A stretch of 64,000 bases of DNA, taken from contig NZ_CDMW01000001.1 in NCBI RefSeq assembly GCF_001078705.1, positions 1,915,541 through 1,979,540 of the forward strand, read 5' to 3'. The position numbers were made by a program, and so were the translations under genes. Under the pieces are notes generated by a model, which saw nothing but the letters and a program-made list of their open reading frames with translations, did no database searches and was not told the DNA's origin. The DNA comes from Streptococcus sanguinis (GTDB taxonomy: Bacteria > Bacillota > Bacilli > Lactobacillales > Streptococcaceae). Below, piece by piece: positions 10,854 through 18,716 of this stretch; positions within the stretch are counted from its first letter, which is position 1, and each line of letters opens with the position of its first letter.

Positions 10854-11440
10854 TTAAGCCAGAGCAAGCACTGGGAGGGCTACAGGACCTGCTGCAAATA
10901 CAGCTGCTGCAGCTACTACTTCCAGACCATTCAGGGTTTGGGCTCCCATTTCAACCGAATTGACAGTTGTATTCCCTTTCGAGTCTTTGCTGATAGTCGA
11001 GTCGACCCCATAGACTCCAATCATACCATTCCAGATATCAGTAGATACTTTAAGACCGACCGCAGTATCATGCTGTTCTGTTCCACCATTTACAGAAAGA
11101 TTAATCTCCGGCATAGGGAGCCAGCCTGTATCTGTATTAAAGCCAAAACTGCCATTGAGACCGACATGATAGCCGCCGACACTGATTTGAGGGCTGGTAT
11201 TGAGCTTCCAGTCACTGGCATCTATATCGACAGAAGCCACACCCAAATCTACAGCCGCTCCATTGATAATACCATTATTTGTCTTGTATTTTAAAATACC
11301 AGGATCGTCTTCTTCCACAGTTGTCGAGTATTTGGCATAGGTACTATATAACCATCCTGTACTCCAGTCAGTCTTTTTGGAATGTTCCAGGGTATGGGTA
11401 TGCCCAAAAAGAAAGTCCCAAAAGCCCGATGACCACCGCC
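10854..11440 (-). pseudogene. C-terminal toxin-domain part of the LXG protein, in a shifted frame
   Basis: This frame carries the natural end of the LXG protein but is one base out of phase with the N-terminal part. The shared frame can be followed upstream to about 11440, reading G-F-W-D-F-L-F-G-H-T-H-T-L-E-H-S, then a domain of about 150 residues with alternating polar and glycine-rich strands. It ends in a hydrophobic Ala/Val/Pro tail. A GTG at 11318 would be the only in-frame start and has no good ribosome site. I do not recognise the toxin activity. A hydrophobic, glycine-rich end would suit a membrane-acting toxin, but this is speculation. Confidence 0.65.
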
Positions 11441-12430
11441 ACTGCCACCATCCTGTTTGGCAGCAGGCATAGCTGCTGTTTGGGCGCCAGTTTGATTACC
11501 TGCTTGCTTCATAAAGCCCAGCATAGCCCCAGCCCACAGTCCATTGAAAGCAGCTTGCGAGAGGCTACCAGAAGCCTTATCTGCCCGAGCTTGGTTCAGT
11601 CGTGCCTTGAGGCTGGGATCTGCCTGCTGGACCGCTTCTTCCAGACGGCTGCGAAGGGCCTCCGGAATGTCTCGGGTGGGATAACGCTCCAGATAGGCCT
11701 GGACAGCCTGGATATCCTCCGGAGTCAGCTCTTCACCGCTGTCTAGCTTATCCATGATCTTTTGAAAGGCGGCTTCAGCTGCTTTTTTGCTCTCCCAAGC
11801 TGTTTCAACAGTCTGGGCCCAGATCATCCTGTCCGGACTGGGCAGGACAAAGCTGCCGTTAAAATTCGCAAACCCTTCTGTCATCAGACTCAGAGCCTGA
11901 TCCAAAGCAGCAGCCAGCCCCGGCAGATTATCGAAAATAGTGGCCGACGATGAATAAAAGGCCAGCAGTTTATTCAGCTTGTCCTGTAATTCCTGACGTT
12001 TGTCCTGAGCTGCTGTAATGGCATTCTGGATGCTGCTTTTGGTAGAAGCAGCCACATCTTTCTGTTTATCAGCCTCGGTCAGAGCCTGATTTTGGCTGTC
12101 AATGGTCTGATCATAAGAAGCAATCTGACTCTCCAGTACATCCTGATCCAAGCTCTCTTCTGCCACCTCACTAACATAACGGCCGGGTAGGTCGCTGCCA
12201 GCTTTGACCAGCTCTTCTTCAAAGAGAATCGCTGCCTTAAAGAGGGGAAGAAACATCCCCTGACAGTAGGTTTTAGCACTATCATAAGCTGTTCCGGTCA
12301 GTCCGCTTTCCCCTGTAAAACTTTCCATGGCCTGCATGGCAGATTCATAAGCCGCAATCCTCACCTGACCGGCAGAGGACACTGACCCTGCCTGCTGGTT
12401 GGAAGCGGGGAGTTCCATCTTAGCGCCCAT
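11291..12430 (-). CDS. LXG-domain type VII secretion effector, N-terminal part (frameshifted)
   Basis: The first 200 or so residues form an LXG domain, the export module of type VIIb polymorphic toxins: helical, with L-T-G-T-A-Y-D-S-A-K-x-Y and F-L-P-L-F-K-A-A-I-L-F-E-E-E, then a long coiled-coil. A linker with G-G-S-G-G-G follows near residue 330. This frame then ends in about 40 residues that do not look native (stop at 11291). Moving to the -1 frame near 11435-11445 joins it to the C-terminal domain. The start at 12430 is set by GGAGG 6 nt upstream and overlaps the DUF3958 gene. If the base loss is real, the toxin is truncated and probably inactive. Confidence 0.8.
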   Translation of the reverse strand: MGAKMELPASNQQAGSVSSAGQVRIAAYESAMQAMESFTGESGLTGTAYDSAKTYCQGMFLPLFKAAILFEEELVKAGSDLPGRYVSEVAEESLDQDVLESQIASYDQTIDSQNQALTEADKQKDVAASTKSSIQNAITAAQDKRQELQDKLNKLLAFYSSSATIFDNLPGLAAALDQALSLMTEGFANFNGSFVLPSPDRMIWAQTVETAWESKKAAEAAFQKIMDKLDSGEELTPEDIQAVQAYLERYPTRDIPEALRSRLEEAVQQADPSLKARLNQARADKASGSLSQAAFNGLWAGAMLGFMKQAGNQTGAQTAAMPAAKQDGGSGGGHRAFGTFFLGIPIPWNIPKRLTGVQDGYIVPMPNTRQLWKKTILVF

Positions 12431-12782
12431 ATCCAGCCTCCTTTTCTTCTGCTTCCAGAGCTTGTCTATACTGACCCTGGATGGCCTCAATCTGACGGTC
12501 TAGCTTTTTTCTTTCCTTATCCAGCCGATCCTGACCATCCTGGATATCCAAATCTAGCAGTCGGTGACTGTGCTCAACCAGACCCATAATATCATAAAAA
12601 TCCTGACCGTCCTTGGCCGTTAAGGGCAGGTAATTCAGCTCTCTCAAGGCCGAAAGCCCCCGGTCATAGAGATAGTCCATATCCTCTTCAAAGCGGTCCA
12701 GACGGCGCTTTTGCTCCTCAGCCTTATCCAGCTTTTCAAAAGCCTGCAGGCGTTCGGCAGCCAGAGTTTGGGAATTCTTCAT
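12420..12782 (-). CDS. DUF3958-type LXG-associated helical protein (Lap2-like)
   Basis: This 120-residue, highly charged protein is predicted to be nearly all helix, with heptad-like spacing at both ends (residues 5-40 and 80-115). Size, composition and position between a DUF3130 gene and an LXG gene match the DUF3958 family. In Streptococcus intermedius such proteins bind the LXG domain and help target the toxin to the type VII machinery. AAGGGG precedes the ATG by 7-8 nt. It overlaps the LXG start by 11 bases. Confidence 0.75.
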   Translation of the reverse strand: MKNSQTLAAERLQAFEKLDKAEEQKRRLDRFEEDMDYLYDRGLSALRELNYLPLTAKDGQDFYDIMGLVEHSHRLLDLDIQDGQDRLDKERKKLDRQIEAIQGQYRQALEAEEKEAGYGR

Positions 12783-12794
12783 ACTACTTACCCC

Positions 12795-13067
12795 TTATCC
12801 CTCAATATCCGCAGCCAGTCCTTGGTCGGTCGCTTGAAATTCCTCTGCTACGCTTTGCAGGAGCTGACTGAAGCTTGTAATCTTATCGGCGATATCAGCT
12901 GACGCCATACTGGAATGATCAATTTCCTCACTGGCTCGGCTGTTTCCTTCCAAACGACTGATAGCATCCTTGTCAGCCTGAGATGCTGCTCCTATCTGAC
13001 TGGAAGCCGTTGAAAAGCTATTAGCATGGCTAACTGCCAGCCCATTATCACTTTTAATATCTGACAT
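12795..13067 (-). CDS. DUF3130/WXG100-like LXG-associated protein (Lap1-like)
   Basis: The 90-residue helical protein is rich in Ser, Ala, Asp and Gln, without signal peptide. It matches the small WXG100-like TIGR04197/DUF3130 family in size and in the pattern of two helices split near residue 50 (a D-I-A-D-K-I-T-S-F motif follows). Members are LXG targeting partners. It is the first gene of the module, with GAGGAG 8 nt before ATG. No esx/ess core genes are in the window, so the module must rely on machinery encoded elsewhere. Confidence 0.75.
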   Translation of the reverse strand: MSDIKSDNGLAVSHANSFSTASSQIGAASQADKDAISRLEGNSRASEEIDHSSMASADIADKITSFSQLLQSVAEEFQATDQGLAADIEG

Positions 13068-13198
13068 TGTTTGCTCCTCTGTTTTTTTTGCTTTTATTTT
13101 ATGACATTTATATTATAAGTTCAAGTCTCCGCCTGATTTTTAACTAAAAAGAAACAAGACTGATAAATAATTCCAATCTTGTTAATTACTAAGCATGC

Positions 13199-13360
13199 TT
13201 AAGCTGGGGCTTTTAAAGTCTCTGATTTCCGCTCCCGAATGATCAGAAACTCATCCTCCAGATTGCCTTCCAAATCTTTGGCAGCCAGATGATTCAAGCG
13301 AAAGCCGGCAACATTATCAGGAATCAGCCTTCTATTACTCTGTTGGCTTGCTGTCTCGAA
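13199..13360 (-). pseudogene. C-terminal fragment of an unidentified protein
   Basis: A 53-codon open stretch after an in-frame TAG encodes a coherent, charged tail containing N-V-A-G-F-R-L-N-H-L-A-A-K-D-L-E-G and E-D-E-F-L-I-I-R-E-R. It has no start codon or ribosome site. It reads like the surviving end of a deleted gene, next to the LXG module on the same strand. The rest of 13068-13434 shows nothing else. Confidence 0.4.
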
Positions 13361-13434
13361 CTAAATGGCTATATTCTTGCTTTTTCTCCATTTTCGTATA
13401 GCTAGACCAACTGTTAAATAAAGAACGGTCGGAA

Positions 13435-13840
13435 TCATCCCCACTGAAAGTGAGAATAGGAAAGCTTGATTTTTTCTACCGAGACAAATCCTAGTAATAG
13501 CAAAGGATTTATAACTGCATCCTCCATAGTGTATATAATTACCAGGGGCAATACAGACTTAGTAATTCTAAAAATCTCTGTATACATGATCGTCCAGCAT
13601 GCAACAGTTATCATCCCGATAAGGAAGAATGTTAGCCTTCCAAACAGATTCTTCAAAAATATTTTTTATGAATTGAGTCCCTATCTGTGTAAGCAAGATT
13701 CCAAGATAGATCATGAGCTCAACCTTCACATCTGTCACTCTGATGTCTTGTGTCATCAGTCCCAACAATATCACTATCATCGTAACAAGAGGTAGACTAA
13801 AAAGCCAATCAGGTATAATTTTTTATTATTCTTAAAATTA
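13435..13840 (-). pseudogene. Decayed CPBP-family (CAAX-like) membrane protease
   Basis: Two overlapping frames together read like the C-terminal half of a CPBP intramembrane protease. The upstream frame (13840 to about 13630) has a hydrophobic helix, then F-I-K-N-I-F-E-E-S-V-W-K, resembling the catalytic E-E-x-x-x-R motif with lysine at the arginine position. The downstream frame (about 13650 to 13435) continues with helices and F-R-I-T-K-S-V-L-P-L-V-I-I-Y-T-M-E-D-A, resembling the S-x-x-P-x-x-x-H-x-x-x-N motif with the His replaced by Tyr. A frameshift and changed catalytic residues indicate a dead gene. Such proteases are common in streptococcal bacteriocin-immunity regions. Confidence 0.5.
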
Positions 13841-13843
13841 ATG

Positions 13844-13913
13844 AAAAACCCCGCCTCTTTTCAGCCGTCTTCGCCAAAGTTTCGGAGAAAGAGGGTACAG
13901 ATTAACGGGGGTT
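13844..13913 (-). terminator. Possible terminator with bulged stem
   Basis: AACCCCG and CCTCTTT (13847-13860) pair with AAAGAGG and CGGGGGTT (13888-13913) across an 11-nt bulge. On the minus strand the stem is followed by TTTTTC. It would end the small ORF at 13923-14108. Confidence 0.4.
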
Positions 13914-13922
13914 CCAGCCAAA

Positions 13923-14108
13923 TCAGCATCCTAAAAAGCCGCTTCCTATCTCTGTTCCGATATTTTCGTAATGAGCCTGGCCGGTTATTTTATCAACAAC
14001 ATAACCAATCCAGCCGCATAGAGTGCTGAGAATGGCAAAGATAATGACATTGAGCTTAATTGTAGTTACTGTTTCATAGCATTCTCCTTTCGTCAAAAAA
14101 TTATTCAT
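13923..14108 (-). CDS. Small hydrophobic peptide ORF, function unknown (possibly damaged)
   Basis: The 61-residue frame has one clear hydrophobic helix, around K-L-N-V-I-I-F-A-I-L-S-T-L, and a short polar tail ending in G-S-G-F-L-G-C. The best ribosome site, AAAGGAG, does not serve its own ATG. It precedes an ATG one frame away that stops after three codons. A lost or gained base may thus have broken the original start. It could be a leftover bacteriocin or immunity peptide. No double-glycine leader is seen. Confidence 0.35.
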   Translation of the reverse strand: MNNFLTKGECYETVTTIKLNVIIFAILSTLCGWIGYVVDKITGQAHYENIGTEIGSGFLGC

Positions 14109-14273
14109 CTCTCTTGTTTTAAATCCTTCTGCATAAAGCTGATCCCCCTGATAGGCTAATATACTGGCTTTATAAAGTCGCTTGCTTTTAGGTTCTGTTA
14201 AGGAGAGTCAAGTTGAGATTTTGGGATAAATGCTAATTTATTTCCAGAAAGTAATTTAGAATTCCTACTTTAT

Positions 14274-14309
14274 AAAAAAGACCTGCCTTCATCTAAGAAG
14301 GAGGTCTTT
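14274..14309 (-). terminator. Terminator after clpL
   Basis: AAAGACCT and AGGTCTTT pair, extended by CCTT/AAGG around a 7-nt loop, and are followed on the minus strand by TTTTATAAAG. Confidence 0.75.
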
Positions 14310-14334
14310 GAAAAGTTAGTTGACTTAGTAAGCT

Positions 14335-16473
14335 TTATTCTGCCTGCTTGTCTTCTTCAGATGCGGCAGCACCCTTTTCCTTGATAACCAAGACACCATC
14401 TTCCAAATCGGCCGTCAAGTGCTTAGCATCTAGATTATCCAAGTGGAAATCCGTCACCTTGTCACGAATTTGCTGCTCGATGACACGGCGGAGTGGACGA
14501 ACACCCATGACTTGGTCATAACCAGCGTCGCGCAGGAATTCCTTAGCTGCATCAGATACAGCCAGATCAATTTCTTTCTTGCTCAAGGTTTGATTTACTT
14601 CGATCAGCATGAGATTCACAATCTCCATCAAATCTTCTTTCTTGAGATGAGAGAACTCAATAACTGCATTGAAACGATTGAGGAACTCTGGACGGAAGTA
14701 AGCTTTGAGTCGGTCCATCAGATCAGGCTTTTCTGCGTCTTCTTCCAAGCCAGCTTCATAGCCAAATCCAGCATTGGAAGTCGCAATGATGACCGTGTTC
14801 TTGAAGTTAACTGTATTCCCTTGACCATCCGTCAAGCGACCATCATCCAAAACTTGAAGGAGAAGGGTAATCACCTGTGGATCCGCCTTTTCAATCTCAT
14901 CCAAGAGAATGATAGAGTATGGATTGCGGCGCACACGCTCGGTCAGTGTATTACTGTTGTCATCATAGCCGACATAGCCTGCAGTGGTACCAATCAGCTT
15001 GGAAACAGCAGTCCGGTCGGAGTATTCTGACATATCCAAACGGATGATGGCTTCCTTGGTACCGAACATATCCAGAGCCAGTTGCTTAGCCAGCTCAGTC
15101 TTTCCGACACCTGTCGGACCAACGAAGAGGAAGCTGCCAATCGGACGGTTGCCTTCATCAAAGCCTGCACGGTTACGACGGATAGCTCTTGCTACAGCTT
15201 CAACAGCCTTGTCTTGGCCAATCACTTTGGCTTTGAGACGGTCATTCATGCCCTTGAGGCGCTCAATGTCGCTGGCTCCCATCTGAGATACCGGCACTCC
15301 CGTCATCCGTTCAACAGATTCTGCTACGTCGTTGACTGTCGCCGTCACCTTCATATCCTCGGTGTGGTTTTGAATTTTCTTTTCCAGCTCTTCAATGCGG
15401 GTCTTGGCATTCAGAGCTGCTTCATAATCTTCTTTTTCAACAGCTGCTTCCTGCTTGTCTTTTTGCTCAGCAATCTCATGTTCAACCGCATGAACATCGG
15501 TTACTGGATGCTGGGCTGCCAAGTGGGCAGCAGTCACATCGACCAGGTCAATCGCCTTGTCTGGCAGGCTCCGCTGTGGAATATACTGGACAGAGTAATC
15601 CACAGCCGCTTTCAGCACTTCATCCGGCAGGATGACATTGTGGTGCTTTTCATACAAGTCCCGAATACCTCGAAGGATCTGATAAGTATCCTCAGCAGAC
15701 GGTGCATTAACTTTGACTTCATTGAAACGACGAGCCAGAGCTGCATTTTTGAGAATGGTGTTACGGTACTCGTCCTGAGTAGTCGCCCCGATAACGGTCA
15801 ACTCTCCACGAGAAAGAGCTGGTTTGAGAATATCCGCCAAGCCCTTAGAGCCACTATCTCCGCCAGTAGAGCCAGCCCCCAGAATTTGATGAATTTCATC
15901 AAAGAAAAGGATAATGTTGCCGGCTTCCTTAACTTCATTGATCAAGTTTTGGATATTTTCTTCAAAGCTACCACGATATTGAGTACCAGCTTCCAGACCA
16001 GAAATATCAACAGAAATGATTTCCTTATTCTTGATAGCCGCTGGCACATCACCATTGACGATAGCCTGAGCTAATCCTTCTACGACAGCTGTCTTACCAA
16101 CTCCGGCATCTCCGACCAGAACCGGATTGTTCTTAGTCCGGCGGGAAAGGATTTCAGCTGTTTCTTGGATTTCCTTATTACGCCCAATGACTGGATCTAA
16201 CTTACCGTCACGCGCTTCCTGAGTCAGATTGCGACCTAGCTTAGCTAGGATACCATCTTGCTTAGGTCCATGAGCAGCAGCTTGTCCAGATTGCTCACCT
16301 GTTCCTTGACCAGGGAGCTTGCCAGTAGCCCGGTACTGAGCAAACTCTTCCGGTGTGACCTCTCTACCATTAATCAAGTAGCGACGGTGTTCGCTGTTGT
16401 AGCCACCCATGCGTCCCATAAGTTGGTTAAAAAGGTCATCCATATTGTTAAAATTGTTGTAGTTGTTGTTCAT
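14335..16473 (-). CDS. clpL: ATP-dependent Clp protease-type chaperone ClpL
   Basis: This Hsp100/AAA+ chaperone of 712 residues acts on aggregated proteins in heat and acid stress. The Asn-rich start, with a short [10 protein letters not shown] segment and no zinc finger, identifies ClpL rather than ClpC or ClpE. Two nucleotide sites are visible: GDAGVGKT at 121-128 with FFDEIH at 190-195, and GPTGVGKT at 452-459. A short UVR-like coiled coil lies at about 335-370, and the usual ClpP-binding loop is not evident. GAGG precedes the ATG. No CtsR or CIRCE operator is visible upstream; instead there are TTACA-N2-TGTAA-type boxes. Confidence 0.93.
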   Translation of the reverse strand: MNNNYNNFNNMDDLFNQLMGRMGGYNSEHRRYLINGREVTPEEFAQYRATGKLPGQGTGEQSGQAAAHGPKQDGILAKLGRNLTQEARDGKLDPVIGRNKEIQETAEILSRRTKNNPVLVGDAGVGKTAVVEGLAQAIVNGDVPAAIKNKEIISVDISGLEAGTQYRGSFEENIQNLINEVKEAGNIILFFDEIHQILGAGSTGGDSGSKGLADILKPALSRGELTVIGATTQDEYRNTILKNAALARRFNEVKVNAPSAEDTYQILRGIRDLYEKHHNVILPDEVLKAAVDYSVQYIPQRSLPDKAIDLVDVTAAHLAAQHPVTDVHAVEHEIAEQKDKQEAAVEKEDYEAALNAKTRIEELEKKIQNHTEDMKVTATVNDVAESVERMTGVPVSQMGASDIERLKGMNDRLKAKVIGQDKAVEAVARAIRRNRAGFDEGNRPIGSFLFVGPTGVGKTELAKQLALDMFGTKEAIIRLDMSEYSDRTAVSKLIGTTAGYVGYDDNSNTLTERVRRNPYSIILLDEIEKADPQVITLLLQVLDDGRLTDGQGNTVNFKNTVIIATSNAGFGYEAGLEEDAEKPDLMDRLKAYFRPEFLNRFNAVIEFSHLKKEDLMEIVNLMLIEVNQTLSKKEIDLAVSDAAKEFLRDAGYDQVMGVRPLRRVIEQQIRDKVTDFHLDNLDAKHLTADLEDGVLVIKEKGAAASEEDKQAE

Positions 16474-16502
16474 AGCATTGCCTCACTTTTTTTATATTTT
16501 TA

Positions 16503-16831
16503 TTTACATAATTTTTTGTTTTCCAAAATTTCAGATAAGAAATCTTTTCCTTATCTACTATAAATATTCATTTGGGAGATCTTCTCCTGTCTATTACTTT
16601 ACATAACTTATTTCATTTCCAAAAATTAAGACTGATTTAGTCTCTACTTTTATGAGTGAATCAAATCTCTTTCAGACGAAGATGATTTTACATAATTTTT
16701 GATCCTCCCAAAAATAATTGCCTTCCGGCTGTATTCATACTTTCTGATTAAATTTACGTAAACTTTTTTGTTTACAGTTGTAATTTTATCATGACATAAT
16801 TTATTTGTCAATACATTTTACATAATTTTTT
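16503..16831. repeat. Five ACATAATTT repeats upstream of clpL
   Basis: The 476 bases between fucO and clpL contain the word ACATAA followed by a T-rich run at 16506, 16601, 16690, 16794 and 16820, most within TTTACATAATTTTT. Four of the five lie downstream of or within the predicted clpL promoter, in a leader of about 300 bases. They could be regulator half-sites, or simple AT-rich drift. Confidence 0.35.
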
Positions 16832-16852
16832 AAAATAAATTTACAGTTGCAA
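16772..16852 (-). promoter_or_regulatory. clpL promoter flanked by TTACA-N2-TGTAA operator-like boxes
   Basis: On the minus strand, -35 TTGACA (16806-16811), a 17-nt spacer and -10 TAAAAT (16783-16788) are seen. A perfect TTACAGTTGTAA palindrome (16772-16783) touches the -10 and probable start site. A near copy, TTACAGTTGCAA (16841-16852), lies upstream of the -35. The TACA-N2-TGTA core is the binding site of CopY/BlaI-family repressors. A TTTACGTAAA palindrome is at 16753-16762. Confidence 0.5.
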
Positions 16853-16886
16853 TCAAAATTTTCGTTTAGATCCTTTTAATTCCTAT

Positions 16887-16919
16887 AAAAAAGCCCTGCA
16901 AGCTAAAGCCCTGCAGAGC
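16887..16919 (-). terminator. Terminator after fucO
   Basis: On the minus strand GCTCTGCA, an 11-nt loop and TGCAGGGC are followed by six T. Confidence 0.8.
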
Positions 16920-16949
16920 CTTGTTTGTTTCAGCAGAATTTTTTCGTTC

Positions 16950-18101
16950 TTAGAAGAGTTCTTTATAAAAAGCAATCGTTTCTTCTAGAGTTGGCATGAA
17001 TGGATTGCCTGGCGCACAAGCATCAATCAAAGCGTTTTTAGATAGGTAGTCAAAGTCAAAGTCCTTTTCTTCGATACCAAGTTCAGTGAGTTTTTTCGGA
17101 ATACCAACCGTTTCAGACAGTTTTTTGATTTCAGAAATGGCATAAGCTGCACATTCTTTGTCAGTCTTGCCTTCGATTTGCAGACCAAAGGCTTTGGCAA
17201 CATTGCGGAAAGCTTCTGGTACCCGTTTAGCATTTTCACGCTCTACAACTGGCAGGAGCATGGCACAGCAGACACCGTGCGGCAGATTATAAACTGCCCC
17301 AAGTTGGTGAGCCATAGAGTGAACATAACCTAGACCAGCATTGTTAAAGGACATACCGCCAAGGAAGATGGCATTCACCATGCCTTCACGCGCTTCAATA
17401 TCATGGCCATTTGCAACCGCACGAGGAAGGTATTCCTTGATAAGTTCAATAGCTCCGATAGATAATTTCTTGGTTACACCGTAAGCTCCTGGTGTGACGA
17501 GAGCTTCGACTGCATGAGTCAAAGCATCCATCCCTGTTGCTGCTGTGAGGGCAGCTGGTTTGGATACCATGAGTTCGGGGTCATTGACTGAGATCAGGGC
17601 CAAACTATTCTTGTCCACCATAACCATCTTAACCTTGCGTTCCTCATCTGTGATGACATAGTTAATGGTAATTTCAGCTGAAGTTCCCGCTGTAGTATTG
17701 ATTGCCACTACTGGCAGACCTTTCTTAGCAGACTTGTGTAAGCCTTCGTAGTCTTGTGGTTTGCCGCCATTTGTCGCAATAACTGAAATACAGCTAGCCG
17801 CATCCTGTGGTGAACCTCCGCCGACACTGATGATGAAGTCACAGTTGTGTTCCTTGAGAGCAGCCACACCATCCATGACATTCTTACAAGTCGGGTTTGG
17901 CTCAACATCGCTGAAGACCACATACTGGATGCCTTCCGCATCTAGTGGTGCTAGGATTTGGGGCAGGATATCACTGCCTTCGATAAACTTATCCGTCACT
18001 AGCAAAGCCTTGCTATAACCCAGCTCTTTAACATAAGGGCCAACTTCCTTGACAACACCTTTGCCAATAAGATTGACAGCTGGTACATAAAATGTAGACA
18101 T
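16950..18101 (-). CDS. fucO: Lactaldehyde reductase (iron-containing alcohol dehydrogenase)
   Basis: FucO reduces L-lactaldehyde, the aldolase product of fucose breakdown, to propanediol and regenerates NAD. The 383-residue protein has the group III alcohol dehydrogenase fold: a G-G-G-S-P-Q-D nucleotide motif near residue 95, and iron ligands in G-M-D-A-L-T-H-A-V-E-A near 195 and H-S-M-A-H-Q-L-G and L-P-H-G-V near 262-278. It lies 186 bases after fucU and has its own predicted promoter, but its position supports a fucose role. A general 1,2-diol dehydrogenase is the main alternative. Confidence 0.9.
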   Translation of the reverse strand: MSTFYVPAVNLIGKGVVKEVGPYVKELGYSKALLVTDKFIEGSDILPQILAPLDAEGIQYVVFSDVEPNPTCKNVMDGVAALKEHNCDFIISVGGGSPQDAASCISVIATNGGKPQDYEGLHKSAKKGLPVVAINTTAGTSAEITINYVITDEERKVKMVMVDKNSLALISVNDPELMVSKPAALTAATGMDALTHAVEALVTPGAYGVTKKLSIGAIELIKEYLPRAVANGHDIEAREGMVNAIFLGGMSFNNAGLGYVHSMAHQLGAVYNLPHGVCCAMLLPVVERENAKRVPEAFRNVAKAFGLQIEGKTDKECAAYAISEIKKLSETVGIPKKLTELGIEEKDFDFDYLSKNALIDACAPGNPFMPTLEETIAFYKELF

Positions 18102-18135
18102 ATATTTTCTCCTTTTGATTTATGTTGTTAATATA

Positions 18136-18164
18136 ATGATACTGCAAAAATTCGCTTTTTGCAA
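18136..18164 (-). promoter_or_regulatory. fucO promoter within an inverted repeat
   Basis: On the minus strand, -35 TTGCAA (18159-18164), a 17-nt spacer and -10 TATCAT (18136-18141) are seen. The spacer holds most of the inverted repeat TGCAAAAA-N5-TTTTTGCA (18143-18163), which overlaps the -35 and may be an operator. Confidence 0.45.
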
Positions 18165-18195
18165 GTTTTTTGTGATTTTTTTAACAAGTTAATTG

Positions 18196-18272
18196 ATAAA
18201 AAAAGCAAAGAAAGCTCCAGATAAGGATGAGGAACAAGGACACTCCTTTCCAGAAGCAACCTTGTCCACCTC
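18196..18272 (-). terminator. Possible terminator after fucU
   Basis: GAGG-ACAAGG (18229-18239) and CCTTGT-CCTC (18260-18272) can pair around 20 nt. A T-run follows about 25 bases downstream on the minus strand. The separation makes this a weak call. Confidence 0.3.
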
Positions 18273-18287
18273 TTACCTTTTTTTTCA

Positions 18288-18716
18288 TTAGCTGGCAATG
18301 ACACCTTTTTTCAAAATGATGTTGCCGTACAGAGCTCCCTCGCCCGTTTGGATGACCAAATAAGCTTTTTCCGCCTGCTCATAGAAAGCAAAGCGTTCAA
18401 ATTCTTTGATGGCTGTACCTGGATAGTGCTTTTCTAATAAAGCCTTGTAGTCTTCCCAGATGACTGGTACGGTCGGATCACCCGGCACTACCTGCATAAG
18501 GCCTGCTTGGTAATCACTATAAGTATCTAAGGGCAGGACAGTCAAGATAGCATCTAGCAGCGCTGGAACTCCGTGGCCGTCACAGCGAACAACCCGCTGA
18601 CCAATCCGATGGGCAGGAAAGTTTGCATCGGCAATGACCACTTCGTCTCCATGCCCCATCTCCATCAGATACTTGACCAATTCTGGACTTAAAATAGTTG
18701 GAATATGCTTTAACAT
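18288..18716 (-). CDS. fucU: L-fucose mutarotase (RbsD/FucU family)
   Basis: FucU interconverts the alpha and beta anomers of L-fucose so that the isomerase receives its preferred form. The 142-residue protein has the family start M-L-K-x-I-P with G-H-G-D-E-V-V-I-A-D-A-N-F-P near residue 21, including the catalytic His22 region. The Y-G-N-I-I-L-K-K-G-V end is also typical. It starts directly at the fucK stop (TAG followed at once by ATG), so the two genes are translationally coupled. Confidence 0.95.
   Translation of the reverse strand: MLKHIPTILSPELVKYLMEMGHGDEVVIADANFPAHRIGQRVVRCDGHGVPALLDAILTVLPLDTYSDYQAGLMQVVPGDPTVPVIWEDYKALLEKHYPGTAIKEFERFAFYEQAEKAYLVIQTGEGALYGNIILKKGVIAS

Noticed and set aside
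15082-16074. 330-codon open frame on the plus strand opposite clpL
   Set aside because: It is the reverse complement of a strongly conserved ClpL coding region, has no ribosome site and no recognisable protein features.
16474-16949. CtsR or CIRCE operator at clpL
   Set aside because: No GGTCAAA tandem and no TTAGCACTC inverted repeat on either strand of this stretch.
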